A DNA stretch of 11,850 bases, from contig JADYYC010000335.1 in the NCBI GenBank assembly GCA_020853835.1, forward strand, positions 1-11,850, in the 5' to 3' direction. Below the pieces are notes generated by a model. That model worked only from the letters and a program-made list of their open reading frames with translations, did no database searches and was not told the origin of the DNA. Position 1 is the first letter of the stretch. The number at the start of each line of letters is the position of its first letter. Made by a program: the position numbers and the translations under genes. Positions 1 to 6,514 of the stretch are shown piece after piece. Source of the DNA: Anaerolineales bacterium (lineage in GTDB: Bacteria; Chloroflexota; Anaerolineae; Anaerolineales; UBA4823).

Positions 1-224
1 AACTGCCCCAACTGGTGGATTGCTACGAAACCTGGCAGCGCCAGCGCTTCAGCATTACCCAGGGGATAACAGGCTGGTGGCAGATCAATGTCAGGAGCGA
101 CCGCCCCATGCACCTCCACATCGAGGACGACCTTTATTACATCCAGCATTACTCAATCTTGCTGGATATTTGGATCCTGATAAGAACTATCGTGGTCGTG
201 CTGCAAGGCAAAGGCGCCTTTTAA
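1..224 (+). CDS. Undecaprenyl-phosphate sugar-phosphate transferase, C-terminal fragment (5' end outside window)
   Basis: This is the C-terminal part (about 73 residues) of a bacterial sugar transferase of the WbaP/WcaJ/CpsE family. These membrane-associated enzymes move a sugar-1-phosphate from a nucleotide sugar to undecaprenyl phosphate, the first step in exopolysaccharide or O-antigen building. The reading frame is open from base 3 (Leu-Pro-Gln-Leu-Val-Asp) to the TAA at 222-224. Visible family hallmarks are QLVDCYETWQRQRFS, then GITGWWQINVRSD (the usual form is PGITGLWQVxGRS, so the leading Pro is Gln here), then the terminal helix EDDLYYIQHYSILLDIWIL ending in a Gly-Ala-Phe-type tail. 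The catalytic N-terminal half of the domain lies outside the window, so activity and sugar specificity cannot be judged. The next gene, rpsT, has its own promoter and is functionally unrelated. Confidence 0.88.
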   Translation, partial: LPQLVDCYETWQRQRFSITQGITGWWQINVRSDRPMHLHIEDDLYYIQHYSILLDIWILIRTIVVVLQGKGAF

Positions 225-235
225 GCGCCGGTTTT
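213..235 (+). terminator. Possible weak terminator at the end of the sugar transferase gene
   Basis: GGCGC (213-217) can pair with GCGCC (225-229) around a 7-nt loop that contains the TAA stop codon; GG and then four T follow. The same stretch also contains a gapless palindrome, AAAGGCGCCTTT, which could compete. The stem is short and the T run is brief, so this is a weak candidate. Confidence 0.3.
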
Positions 236-256
236 ATGAAATTCCAGACCAAATCC

Positions 257-285
257 TGGACAAATTCATGCACATCTAGTAGAAT
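257..285 (+). promoter_or_regulatory. Sigma70-type promoter for rpsT
   Basis: A -35 box TGGACA (257-262, 5/6 match to TTGACA) and a -10 box TAGAAT (280-285, 5/6 match to TATAAT) are separated by exactly 17 bp. Transcription would begin near 292 and give an rpsT leader of about 40 nt. The only gene downstream before the terminator at 631-658 is rpsT. Confidence 0.7.
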
Positions 286-312
286 GACAAGCCGTGAAAT
301 TGTAAGGCGTAG

Positions 313-330
313 ATGATTCGGAGGAATTAA
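313..330 (+). other. Five-codon leader ORF ending 1 nt before the rpsT start
   Basis: ATG ATT CGG AGG AAT TAA encodes Met-Ile-Arg-Arg-Asn and stops at 328-330, one base before the rpsT TTG. Its CGG-AGG codons form the GGAGG Shine-Dalgarno of rpsT. AAGG at 304-307 could act as its own weak ribosome-binding site. It lies inside the predicted transcript. A reading frame this short can arise by chance, so function is uncertain. Confidence 0.2.
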
Positions 331-331
331 G

Positions 332-607
332 TTGGCAAACATCAAATCGCAAATCAAGCGCAACAGGCAGAACGAAAAGCGGTGGCTTAGAAATCGTTAT
401 TATATCGGTCGGGCTCGTTCATTCGTGAAGAAAGCTCACCTGACCATCCAGGCGGGGAATAACGACGACGCCGTCCTGGCAACGCGCAAGGCAATCAGCG
501 CCCTGGACAAAGCCGCCGAGAAAGGCATTATCCACAAGAATAACGCTGCCCGCCGCAAAAGCCGCCTGATGAAACAACTGAACCACTTAATGCAAGAACC
601 TTCCTGA
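332..607 (+). CDS. rpsT: Small ribosomal subunit protein bS20
   Basis: This 91-residue basic protein is ribosomal protein S20, which binds 16S rRNA early in 30S assembly. The N-terminus MANIKSQIKRNRQNEKRW matches the family signature (MANIKSAxKRxxxxEKRR), and the C-terminal part has the conserved AISALDKAAEKGIIHKNNAARRKSRL-type helix at about residues 55-80, written here from the translated codons. Length is normal for the family. The start is TTG at 332, chosen because the family N-terminus begins exactly there and GGAGG (320-324) sits 7 nt upstream; no in-frame ATG is near. The TTG start is notable because Escherichia coli rpsT also starts at UUG and is autoregulated translationally. The gene is monocistronic, between its own promoter (257-285) and a strong terminator (631-658). 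Confidence 0.97.
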   Translation: MANIKSQIKRNRQNEKRWLRNRYYIGRARSFVKKAHLTIQAGNNDDAVLATRKAISALDKAAEKGIIHKNNAARRKSRLMKQLNHLMQEPS

Positions 608-630
608 AACGCCTTGACCGTGTCTCTTCA

Positions 631-658
631 ACGGGAGCATCGATTTGCTCCCGTTTTT
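631..658 (+). terminator. Rho-independent terminator of rpsT
   Basis: A perfect 9-bp stem ACGGGAGCA (631-639) / TGCTCCCGT (646-654) with a 6-nt loop is followed by a run of T at 654-658. It lies 23 nt after the rpsT stop codon and upstream of the argS -10 box. Confidence 0.92.
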
Positions 659-682
659 CATTTCTCGCCCCTGAACATCGAG

Positions 683-688
683 TATAAT
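683..688 (+). promoter_or_regulatory. -10 box of the argS promoter
   Basis: A perfect TATAAT lies at 683-688, between the rpsT terminator and argS. No good -35 box stands 16-18 bp upstream (the region is ATTTCT-like), so the promoter is either weak or activator-dependent. Transcription would start near 695 and give a leader of about 40 nt. Confidence 0.5.
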
Positions 689-734
689 TCCTGCGCTTAA
701 GTAATCATTTTTTTAAATTCCTTCAGGAACGTGT

Positions 735-2543
735 ATGTTCAACAGAGAACGCGACCGTCTGGAAGCCATTATCCGGAATTATTATGCTGAGAAAGGCCTG
801 CCCGAGCCCGACGCCATCCAATGGAACGCCATCCCATTTGCAGGTGAATGGGGTATCTCAACCTCCTTTTTTCAGTTGGCTGCGCTGGAGGCGCGCCGCG
901 GCGCCAATGCCCCCGGCACCCCGATCCCTGAGCGCGCTCAGCAAATCGCGCTTGAGATAGCCGATCGCATCGGGGTTCCGGCGGGGTTTTCCCATGTGGA
1001 AGCCGTCAAAGGCTATCTCAACCTGTACTATCTGACCTCAGAATTTACCAGCCGGGTGATTTCCACGGTGCTTTCCGAAGGCCAGGATTTCGGGCGCGGA
1101 ATGACCAAGTCGGAGCGCGTGATGGTTGAGTATGCTCAGCCCAACACGCATCACTCTTTTCACATGGGCCATTTCCGCAACGCGATCCTGGGCGAAACGC
1201 TCTCCAGGCTGGTTGAGTTCGCCGGCTTTCCCACGATTCGAGCCTCCTACCCTGGCGACATCGGGCTGGGGGTGATCACGATCATCTGGATGTATCAGAA
1301 ATTCTACTTCGGGCAGGAACCGCAGGGCGTACACGAACGCGGCCAATGGCTGCTCAAGCTTTACGTGGAAGCTTCACGCCTATTCGAGCCCAAGGAGAAC
1401 GAAAGCCCCCAAGAAAAGGCTTTGCGTGAAACCTATGACGCTGAAAGGCGCGAGCTGTACCGCAAATGGGACGCGGGCGATCCAGAAGTGCGCGCGCTGT
1501 GGAAAATGACGCGGGAATGGAGCCTTGAGGAGCTCAGAGTCATTCTGGATATGTTGGATATCCACATAGATGTCTGGTTCTTCGAAAGCGAAGTCGACCA
1601 GCCCGCCAAAGCCATTGTAGAGGAGTTGATCCAATTAGGCGTCGCTGATGATGAACGCCCTGAAGGGCCCGTGATCGTCCGGATCGACGAAAAGCTCGGG
1701 CTGAAAAAAGAGAAATACCGCACAAACGTCATCCTGCGCAGCGACGGGACCACGCTGTACCTCACTAAAGACCTGGCGCTGGCCAAAGAGAAATTCGAAA
1801 AATACGGGGTCGACCGGTCAATATACGTGATCGATGTGCGCCAGAGCCTGTACATGCAGCAGACTTTCAAAATCCTCGAACTCTGGGGGTTCAAACAGGC
1901 CGAGAAATGTTACCACCTGGGTTATGGATTTGTGAGCCTCCCGGAAGGCGCCATGTCCGCCCGGCGCGGGCGCCTGGCGTTGTTCAAAGACGTGTATGAC
2001 GAGGCGCTGCGCCGGGTACTGCTCGAGATAGAACAAAAAAACCCCGACCTGGCAGCCGAACAACGGGAGCTGGTCGCCAGCCAGGTCGGTCTGGGCGCCC
2101 TGGTTTACGCCATGCTCTCGGTGGATAACAACAAGGACATCGTCTTCGATATCGAATCGGCCCTCAACTTCGATGGGCGGACCGGCCCTTATATCCAAAA
2201 CGCGCATGTGCGCGCCAGCAGCATCATTCGCAAAGCGGGAGGCCTGCCCGAGGTCGCTCCCTATGAGGGCGAGCTCACCAACCATGAAATCCAGCTCGTC
2301 GAGCTGATCTCGCGTTTTCCCGCAACCGTCCAGCAAGCCGCCAATGAATACCGTCCTTTGATCCTGGCGAGCTATGCTTACGATCTGGCAGACGCATTCC
2401 ACAGTTTCTACCATGCCGTGCCAGTGCTCCAGGCAGAGACCGAGCAAACCCGCGCCTCGCGCTTGCTCCTGGTTGCAGCCGCCCGCCAGACCCTGGCGAA
2501 CGCGCTGCGGCTGCTGGACATCGCTGCACCCGATGTCATGTAA
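735..2543 (+). CDS. argS: Arginyl-tRNA synthetase
   Basis: This 602-residue class I aminoacyl-tRNA synthetase charges tRNA-Arg with arginine in the cytosol. The order is an N-terminal Add1-like domain (about 1-105), the Rossmann catalytic core with the HIGH motif as HMGH (143-146, within PNTHHSFHMGHFRNA), the RSDGTTLYLTKDLAL block (335-349), a KMSK loop written GAMSARRG (405-412), and a C-terminal DALR anticodon-binding helical domain (about 480-602) that ends in LLDIAAPDVM. The first Lys of KMSKS is Ala406. The Lys that many ArgRSs carry just before HIGH (PNxxK) is replaced by His140. The start ATG has AGGAA (725-729) 5 nt upstream. A 51-nt gap with no terminator separates it from the next gene, so co-transcription is possible. 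Identity is secure; the motif degeneracy may be normal for this lineage. Confidence 0.96.
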   Translation: MFNRERDRLEAIIRNYYAEKGLPEPDAIQWNAIPFAGEWGISTSFFQLAALEARRGANAPGTPIPERAQQIALEIADRIGVPAGFSHVEAVKGYLNLYYLTSEFTSRVISTVLSEGQDFGRGMTKSERVMVEYAQPNTHHSFHMGHFRNAILGETLSRLVEFAGFPTIRASYPGDIGLGVITIIWMYQKFYFGQEPQGVHERGQWLLKLYVEASRLFEPKENESPQEKALRETYDAERRELYRKWDAGDPEVRALWKMTREWSLEELRVILDMLDIHIDVWFFESEVDQPAKAIVEELIQLGVADDERPEGPVIVRIDEKLGLKKEKYRTNVILRSDGTTLYLTKDLALAKEKFEKYGVDRSIYVIDVRQSLYMQQTFKILELWGFKQAEKCYHLGYGFVSLPEGAMSARRGRLALFKDVYDEALRRVLLEIEQKNPDLAAEQRELVASQVGLGALVYAMLSVDNNKDIVFDIESALNFDGRTGPYIQNAHVRASSIIRKAGGLPEVAPYEGELTNHEIQLVELISRFPATVQQAANEYRPLILASYAYDLADAFHSFYHAVPVLQAETEQTRASRLLLVAAARQTLANALRLLDIAAPDVM

Positions 2544-2594
2544 AAGTAAACAACGATATTTGAAACAAATGATCATAAGGAGAGGATAGATCAT

Positions 2595-3914
2595 ATGACA
2601 CGCATTCGCACCATCATTATGGGCGCCGCTGGGCGCGATTTCCACAACTTCAACGTCTTTTACCGCAATAACCCCGACTACGAAGTGGTCGCTTTTACCG
2701 CGACCCAGATCCCGGACATCGCCGGCAGGACTTATCCGGCAGAACTGGCTGGCCCGCACTATCCCCAGGGCATCCCGATCTTTGTCGAGAGCGACCTGGT
2801 GAAGCTGATCAAACAACATCAGGCCGACCAGGTGGTGTTCGCCTACAGCGATGTGCCGCACGAATACGTGATGCACAAAGCCTCGGAAGTTCTGGCGGCG
2901 GGCGCCGATTTCAGGCTTATGGGACCAACGCATACGATGATCCCATCCACCAAGCCGGTGGTCTCGGTGTGCGCGGTGCGCACCGGCGCAGGCAAAAGCC
3001 AAACCACCCGGCGCGTCTCGCTCATCCTGCGCGACATGGGCTTCAAGGTCGCCGCGATCCGCCACCCGATGCCCTATGGCGACCTGGTAAAGCAAGCCGT
3101 CCAACGCTTTGCCGAATACAGCGACCTCGACAAACATGAATGCACGATCGAGGAGCGCGAGGAATACGAACCGCACATTGACAATGGGGTGATCGTCTAT
3201 GCCGGCGTGGATTACGAGCGCATCCTGCGCCAGGCAGAACAAGAGGTCGATATCATACTGTGGGACGGCGGCAACAACGACGTCCCCTTCTACGTGCCAG
3301 ACCTACAGATCGTGGTCGCAGATCCGCACCGCCCCGGGCATGAAATCTCCTATCACCCCGGCGAGACGAACTCGCGCCTGGCAGATGTGATTGTGATCAA
3401 CAAGGTCGACACCGCCGAGCCAGCCAATGTCATGCGGGTGCGCGATAACCTGCGCCGCGTCAACCCGGATGTGGTCTTTATCGAGGCGGCTTCACCGCTG
3501 TTCGTCGATGACCCCGCGGCGATCCTGGGCAAGCGCGTGCTCGTCGTCGAGGACGGCCCAACGCTGACGCATGGCGGAATGGCTTATGGAGCCGGCTGGG
3601 TGGCAGCGCAGCGCTTTGGCGCGGCTGAGATCATCGATCCGCGGCCCTTTGCGGTCGGCTCTATCAAAGCTACATATGAGAAATATCCCTCAACCGGCAA
3701 TGTCCTGCCTGCGATGGGCTATGGCGAAGCCCAGACGCACGAGCTCGAGCAGACCATCAACGCTTCCGACGCCGAGCTTGTCATCATCGGCACGCCGATT
3801 GATTTGAAACGGGTGGTCAAGATCAACAAGCCGACCCAGCGCGTGCGCTATGAACTGCAGGAGATCGGCCAGCCAACTCTGGTAGATATCCTGGGGCAGA
3901 AATTCGGGAAATAA
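2595..3914 (+). CDS. COG2403 predicted GTPase, cyclic 2,3-diphosphoglycerate synthetase-like protein
   Basis: This 439-residue protein resembles the family of archaeal cyclic 2,3-diphosphoglycerate synthetase, an ATP-dependent enzyme that cyclises 2,3-diphosphoglycerate to a thermoprotective solute in some methanogens. It has an N-terminal Rossmann-like part (IIMGAAGRDFHNFN at 7-20, through about 115), then a P-loop NTPase domain with a deviant Walker A, CAVRTGAGKSQTT (126-138, K134/S135), a DIILWDGGNND Walker B-like block (229-239), and VINKVD near residue 270, a SIMIBI-type NKxD element. The length is close to the archaeal enzyme, which I recall as about 460 residues. AAGGAGAGG at 2577-2585 gives a strong ribosome-binding site 9 nt before the ATG. 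It follows argS by 51 nt without a terminator and ends at a strong bidirectional terminator. The family call is firm; the substrate in bacteria is not established and I do not assert it. Confidence 0.8.
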   Translation: MTRIRTIIMGAAGRDFHNFNVFYRNNPDYEVVAFTATQIPDIAGRTYPAELAGPHYPQGIPIFVESDLVKLIKQHQADQVVFAYSDVPHEYVMHKASEVLAAGADFRLMGPTHTMIPSTKPVVSVCAVRTGAGKSQTTRRVSLILRDMGFKVAAIRHPMPYGDLVKQAVQRFAEYSDLDKHECTIEEREEYEPHIDNGVIVYAGVDYERILRQAEQEVDIILWDGGNNDVPFYVPDLQIVVADPHRPGHEISYHPGETNSRLADVIVINKVDTAEPANVMRVRDNLRRVNPDVVFIEAASPLFVDDPAAILGKRVLVVEDGPTLTHGGMAYGAGWVAAQRFGAAEIIDPRPFAVGSIKATYEKYPSTGNVLPAMGYGEAQTHELEQTINASDAELVIIGTPIDLKRVVKINKPTQRVRYELQEIGQPTLVDILGQKFGK

Positions 3915-3930
3915 ACCGCCTTGAAACAGA

Positions 3931-3963
3931 AAACTGCGGGCGCTTGTGCGTCCGCAGTTTTTT
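3931..3963. terminator. Bidirectional terminator between convergent genes
   Basis: A 13-bp stem (3931-3943 with 3948-3960, one G-T wobble at 3940/3951, TTGT loop) is followed by six T at 3958-3963 on the plus strand. On the other strand the A run at 3930-3933 becomes a T tail. It terminates the COG2403 gene, and the stop codon (3962-3964) of the minus-strand methyltransferase overlaps its edge, so the same hairpin serves both directions. Confidence 0.93.
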
Positions 3964-4816
3964 ATTGGCCCTCAGCCGGGTCGAACCCGATCCACTCGAT
4001 CGCGGGGTTCGCCCCGAATCGTTTAGCCATCACCTGCAGCGCCTCGCGGTGGTTATCGATCAAGATGAACCGCCGGTTCAGCTCCAAGCAGCTTGCCCCG
4101 ACCGTCCCGCTGCCGGCGAAGAAATCCAGCACCAGGTCACCCGGATTAGAAGAAGCCCGGATGATGCGATTCAAGACCCCCAAGGGTTTTTGGGTCGGGT
4201 AACCCGTTTTTTCTTTGCTGTTGGTTGGCACGATCGTATGCCACCAGGCGTCGGTCGGCAGCTTACCCAAAGCGGCTTTTTCGGGCCCAACCAACCCCGG
4301 CGCCATATAGGGAATGCGGTCAATATCGGCGACGTTGAACACGTAATCCTGAGCATCCTTCACGTAGACCAGGATATTGTCATGTTTCGCGGGCCATTTC
4401 TTCTTCGTGCGCCCGCCGTAATCGTAAACCCAGACGATCTCGTTGAGAAAACAGGCTCTGCCAAAGATCTGGTCGAGCAGCACCTTGCAGTAATGCACCT
4501 CGCGATAATCGATGTGAAAATAGAGCGACCCGCGCGGCGATAAAACCCGGCGCGACTCGAGCAGGCGCGGCTCTAAGAACTGCAGGTAGTCGTCGAACAA
4601 ATCGTCGTAGGCTTTGCTCCCCAGGCGCACGGTCCGATATCTCCGCCCGCTAAAACCAGTGCGGTCGCCGTCCTCGGAACGGATCGTGCTGATCTGGACG
4701 CGCTTCTGGCTCTTCCCGGTGTTGAACGGCGGGTCGATATAGATCAAATCCACACTTTCATCCGGCATGGCTTGCAGAATGGGCAGATTATCGCCAAAAT
4801 AGATTTTATTTTTCAT
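3962..4816 (-). CDS. Solitary site-specific DNA methyltransferase (N6-adenine or N4-cytosine, beta class)
   Basis: This 284-residue S-adenosylmethionine-dependent enzyme methylates the exocyclic amino group of A or C in DNA. Catalytic motif IV is DPPF (28-31, in IDPPFNTGKSQ) and the AdoMet-binding motif I is FAGSGT (233-238). Motif IV comes before motif I, which defines the beta class. The segment between them, about 45-200, would carry target recognition. TGYPTQKP (204-211) is the usual lead-in to motif I. The start at 4816 fits because the family begins with a short lead into YFGDN, and AGAGG sits just upstream; an upstream in-frame Met at 4879 would add 21 residues that lie inside the neighbouring wecG-like gene and look non-homologous. 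The gene overlaps that neighbour by 11 nt, suggesting coupled translation. No restriction endonuclease gene is beside it. Base specificity and target site cannot be read from sequence. Confidence 0.88.
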   Translation of the reverse strand: MKNKIYFGDNLPILQAMPDESVDLIYIDPPFNTGKSQKRVQISTIRSEDGDRTGFSGRRYRTVRLGSKAYDDLFDDYLQFLEPRLLESRRVLSPRGSLYFHIDYREVHYCKVLLDQIFGRACFLNEIVWVYDYGGRTKKKWPAKHDNILVYVKDAQDYVFNVADIDRIPYMAPGLVGPEKAALGKLPTDAWWHTIVPTNSKEKTGYPTQKPLGVLNRIIRASSNPGDLVLDFFAGSGTVGASCLELNRRFILIDNHREALQVMAKRFGANPAIEWIGFDPAEGQ

Positions 4817-5561
4817 TGAACCTCTGGCGCATCGTCCGGTAGAAGAAGACCGGTATATCATAAAAATAACGAGGGGCATACCGGCGCGGTGAGATGATCA
4901 TGCGCGCCAGCCACTCCAGGTAATGATCCGTCATCCAGCGCGGGCCGCGTTTCAGATCACCCGACAGGTACTCGAACAGCGCTCCGCAGGTGATTGCGAC
5001 ATTGACCTGCAGGCGATCCCAATTTTCATCCAGCCAGCGCTCTTGAAGCGGCATGCCAAACCCAACCAGCAGGATGTGGGGCTTCAGCGTATTGATCCTC
5101 GAGACGACGGCAAGGTTCTCGGGGCCGTCCGCCTGCATGGAGAAGTAACCATGCTGAACGCCGGCTATGCAAATATTCGGATGGACAGCCTGCAAATTGC
5201 GCGCGGCGGCCTCGGCCACGCCCGGCGCGCTGCCGAGTAAGAACAGCCGCGCCTTTGCATCGACCGCCGCTTCAGCAAGGGGCCAGGCCCAGTCTGCCAG
5301 GGTGAAGCGCGCCTTGAGACGCTGTTTGGTCAAGCGCGCCCCCAGCGCCACGCCCATGCCATCGCAATAGACGATATCGGCGCGCCGGTAGAACTGCCTC
5401 AACCAGGGCTGTTCGAACGCCAGGTTGAGCCCGCGCAGGTTGGCGTGTGCGATCAGCAGGCGCTCATCCCTTCTGACGGCGTCCACGATCCTTTGCAGGA
5501 CTTCCGCCTGGGTCAGCGAATCCACCTCAACGCCTAATAGACCTACCTTTTGGGGGTTCAT
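4806..5561 (-). CDS. WecG/TagA/CpsF family glycosyltransferase (GT26)
   Basis: This 251-residue protein belongs to the family whose members add N-acetylmannosamine (or a related sugar) to undecaprenyl-diphospho-GlcNAc during enterobacterial common antigen, teichoic-acid linkage or capsule synthesis on the inner face of the membrane. Visible features are VGLLGVEVDSLTQAEVL (6-22), an IAHANLRGLNLA block (37-48), YCDGMGVALGARL (65-77) with the predicted catalytic Asp67, the FLLGSAPGVAEAAARNL nucleotide-binding-like stretch (107-123), GFGMPLQERW (167-176), and the basic/aromatic C-terminal tail EWLARMIISPRRYAPRY (215-231) that mediates membrane association in the family. Full length is normal. It lies 59 nt downstream of the regulator gene and overlaps the methyltransferase start by 11 nt. 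The exact sugar is unknown. Confidence 0.92.
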   Translation of the reverse strand: MNPQKVGLLGVEVDSLTQAEVLQRIVDAVRRDERLLIAHANLRGLNLAFEQPWLRQFYRRADIVYCDGMGVALGARLTKQRLKARFTLADWAWPLAEAAVDAKARLFLLGSAPGVAEAAARNLQAVHPNICIAGVQHGYFSMQADGPENLAVVSRINTLKPHILLVGFGMPLQERWLDENWDRLQVNVAITCGALFEYLSGDLKRGPRWMTDHYLEWLARMIISPRRYAPRYFYDIPVFFYRTMRQRFNEK

Positions 5562-5571
5562 CGGCCCTGGT

Positions 5572-5577
5572 ATTGTA
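5572..5577 (-). promoter_or_regulatory. Possible -10 box just upstream of the wecG-like gene
   Basis: On the minus strand TACAAT (5/6 match to TATAAT) lies 10 nt before the ATG at 5561. No convincing -35 box is present. A start here would leave a leader of only a few bases. The gene may instead be read from the regulator's promoter. Confidence 0.2.
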
Positions 5578-5620
5578 CACGGGTATTATTGAATTTGCTG
5601 CAGGTATGCGGTGGAGCGTT

Positions 5621-6277
5621 CTAAACATCCAATCGGTAACCCACGCCGCGGATGGTCTTGAGGAAGCGCGGCTTGCGCGGTTCTTCTTCGATAGCCTGGC
5701 GCAGCCAACTGATGTGAACGTCCAGGGTGCGCGTATCGACCGTATATTCCGTGTGCCAGAGTTGGCGGAACAACTCTTCCCGCTCGATCACCTCGCCGGA
5801 ACGCTCGAGCAACAGCTTTAACAACTGGGCCAGCCTGGGCGTCAAAGAGGCCTCGCGCCCCTGACAGCGCACACGCTTGCGCTCCAGATCGAGGCGGATA
5901 GCGCCTTTGTGAAGGGTATTGCTGCTGTCGCCTGGCAGCAACGGCCGGATGCGGTTGATCAGTTTGCGCGAGGTAAAGGGGAGCGCCAGCGTGGCGTCCG
6001 CGTTGGGGTCGGTGAGCCGGCTATTCTCGGCGCCCAGGATCAACAGCAGGGGGATGTCCTTTGATTGCAAGCGCAGGGCGCGCGTGATCCGTTTTCCGGA
6101 GGTGCGCATGGAAGCCGCGTTGACCACGATCAGGTCCGGGTCGAAATCTTTCAGGCTCTTAACTGCTTCGTCCCCGGTGGCGACTGTTTCGACGATATAC
6201 CCTTTCTTCCGCAGACCGGGGACAAAATGCGGGCTCTCAGCCCGCCTGCCTTCGATCCATAGGATTCTAAGCTTCAT
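5621..6277 (-). CDS. OmpR/PhoB-family regulator with a non-phosphorylatable receiver
   Basis: This 218-residue protein has a receiver-like domain (about 1-113) followed by a winged-helix DNA-binding domain (about 120-218). The DNA-binding part is canonical: LTPRLAQLLKLLLERSGEVI, then the recognition-helix segment TRTLDVHISWLRQAIE, ending in IRGVGYRLDV. The receiver is degenerate. The phospho-acceptor Asp position is Asn53 (DLIVVNAAS), the N-terminal acidic pair is reduced to Glu9-Gly10, and the conserved Lys before the cis-Pro is Leu99 (TLALPF). It therefore resembles atypical response regulators that act without phosphorylation. No histidine kinase is adjacent. The ATG at 6277 has only a poor Shine-Dalgarno. 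A strong promoter (6364-6392) gives an approximately 80-nt leader, and the wecG-like and methyltransferase genes follow in the same direction. Confidence 0.88.
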   Translation of the reverse strand: MKLRILWIEGRRAESPHFVPGLRKKGYIVETVATGDEAVKSLKDFDPDLIVVNAASMRTSGKRITRALRLQSKDIPLLLILGAENSRLTDPNADATLALPFTSRKLINRIRPLLPGDSSNTLHKGAIRLDLERKRVRCQGREASLTPRLAQLLKLLLERSGEVIEREELFRQLWHTEYTVDTRTLDVHISWLRQAIEEEPRKPRFLKTIRGVGYRLDV

Positions 6278-6363
6278 TCTTGGTTTTCCCTGGCACGACC
6301 CTGGACATTCCGTGGATAGTACCCCTGCTGTCCTTTCTGCAGTTCCCAGAAATTTATGAAGAA

Positions 6364-6392
6364 ATTATAACCAGAATCTTAAATTATTTCAA
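6364..6392 (-). promoter_or_regulatory. Strong sigma70-type promoter for the OmpR-family regulator
   Basis: Read on the minus strand, TTGAAA (6387-6392, 5/6 match to -35) and a perfect TATAAT (6364-6369) are separated by exactly 17 bp in an AT-rich stretch. Transcription would start near 6357, leaving about 80 nt before the ATG. In that leader TTTCTG and CAGAAA could form a small hairpin (minus strand of about 6333-6352). Confidence 0.75.
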
Positions 6393-6442
6393 TATTAAAA
6401 ATCACCGAATCCTTTAACATTTATGTGGATTGTGATTCCCGC

Positions 6443-6470
6443 TTGCAACTCTGCTATCCCATGTTAGAAT
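6443..6470 (+). promoter_or_regulatory. Promoter of the bifunctional-nuclease gene
   Basis: TTGCAA (6443-6448, 5/6) and TAGAAT (6465-6470, 5/6) are 16 bp apart, and the -10 box carries an upstream TGT (6462-6464), an extended -10 element. A start near 6477 gives a leader of about 38 nt to the ATG at 6515. It lies inside the longer reading frame that begins at 6425, which argues against that earlier start. With 6364-6392 it forms a divergent promoter pair. Confidence 0.68.
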
Positions 6471-6514
6471 ACGTTTCTGAGCATTGTACGCTTGAATGCC
6501 GCACGGAGGATGGT

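Noticed and set aside
2544..2594. Possible promoter or terminator between argS and the COG2403 gene
   Set aside because: Only a 5-bp ATTTG/CAAAT repeat and poor -35/-10 matches are present; read-through from argS is simpler.
1818..3242. Long minus-strand open frame of 474 codons across argS and the COG2403 gene
   Set aside because: It lies antisense to two well-identified genes, spans their intergenic gap and has no recognisable domain; such frames are common opposite GC-rich genes.
3944..4543. Plus-strand open frame of 199 codons
   Set aside because: It is antisense to the methyltransferase, which has clear DPPF and FAGSGT motifs, and it begins inside the terminator hairpin.
4817..4879. 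N-terminal extension of the methyltransferase to an upstream Met
   Set aside because: The added residues look unrelated to the family and are encoded out of frame within the wecG-like C-terminus; the ATG at 4816 has a better ribosome-binding site.
6425..6514. N-terminal extension of the BFN protein
   Set aside because: The predicted promoter's -10 box lies within it, and GGAGG directs initiation at 6515.
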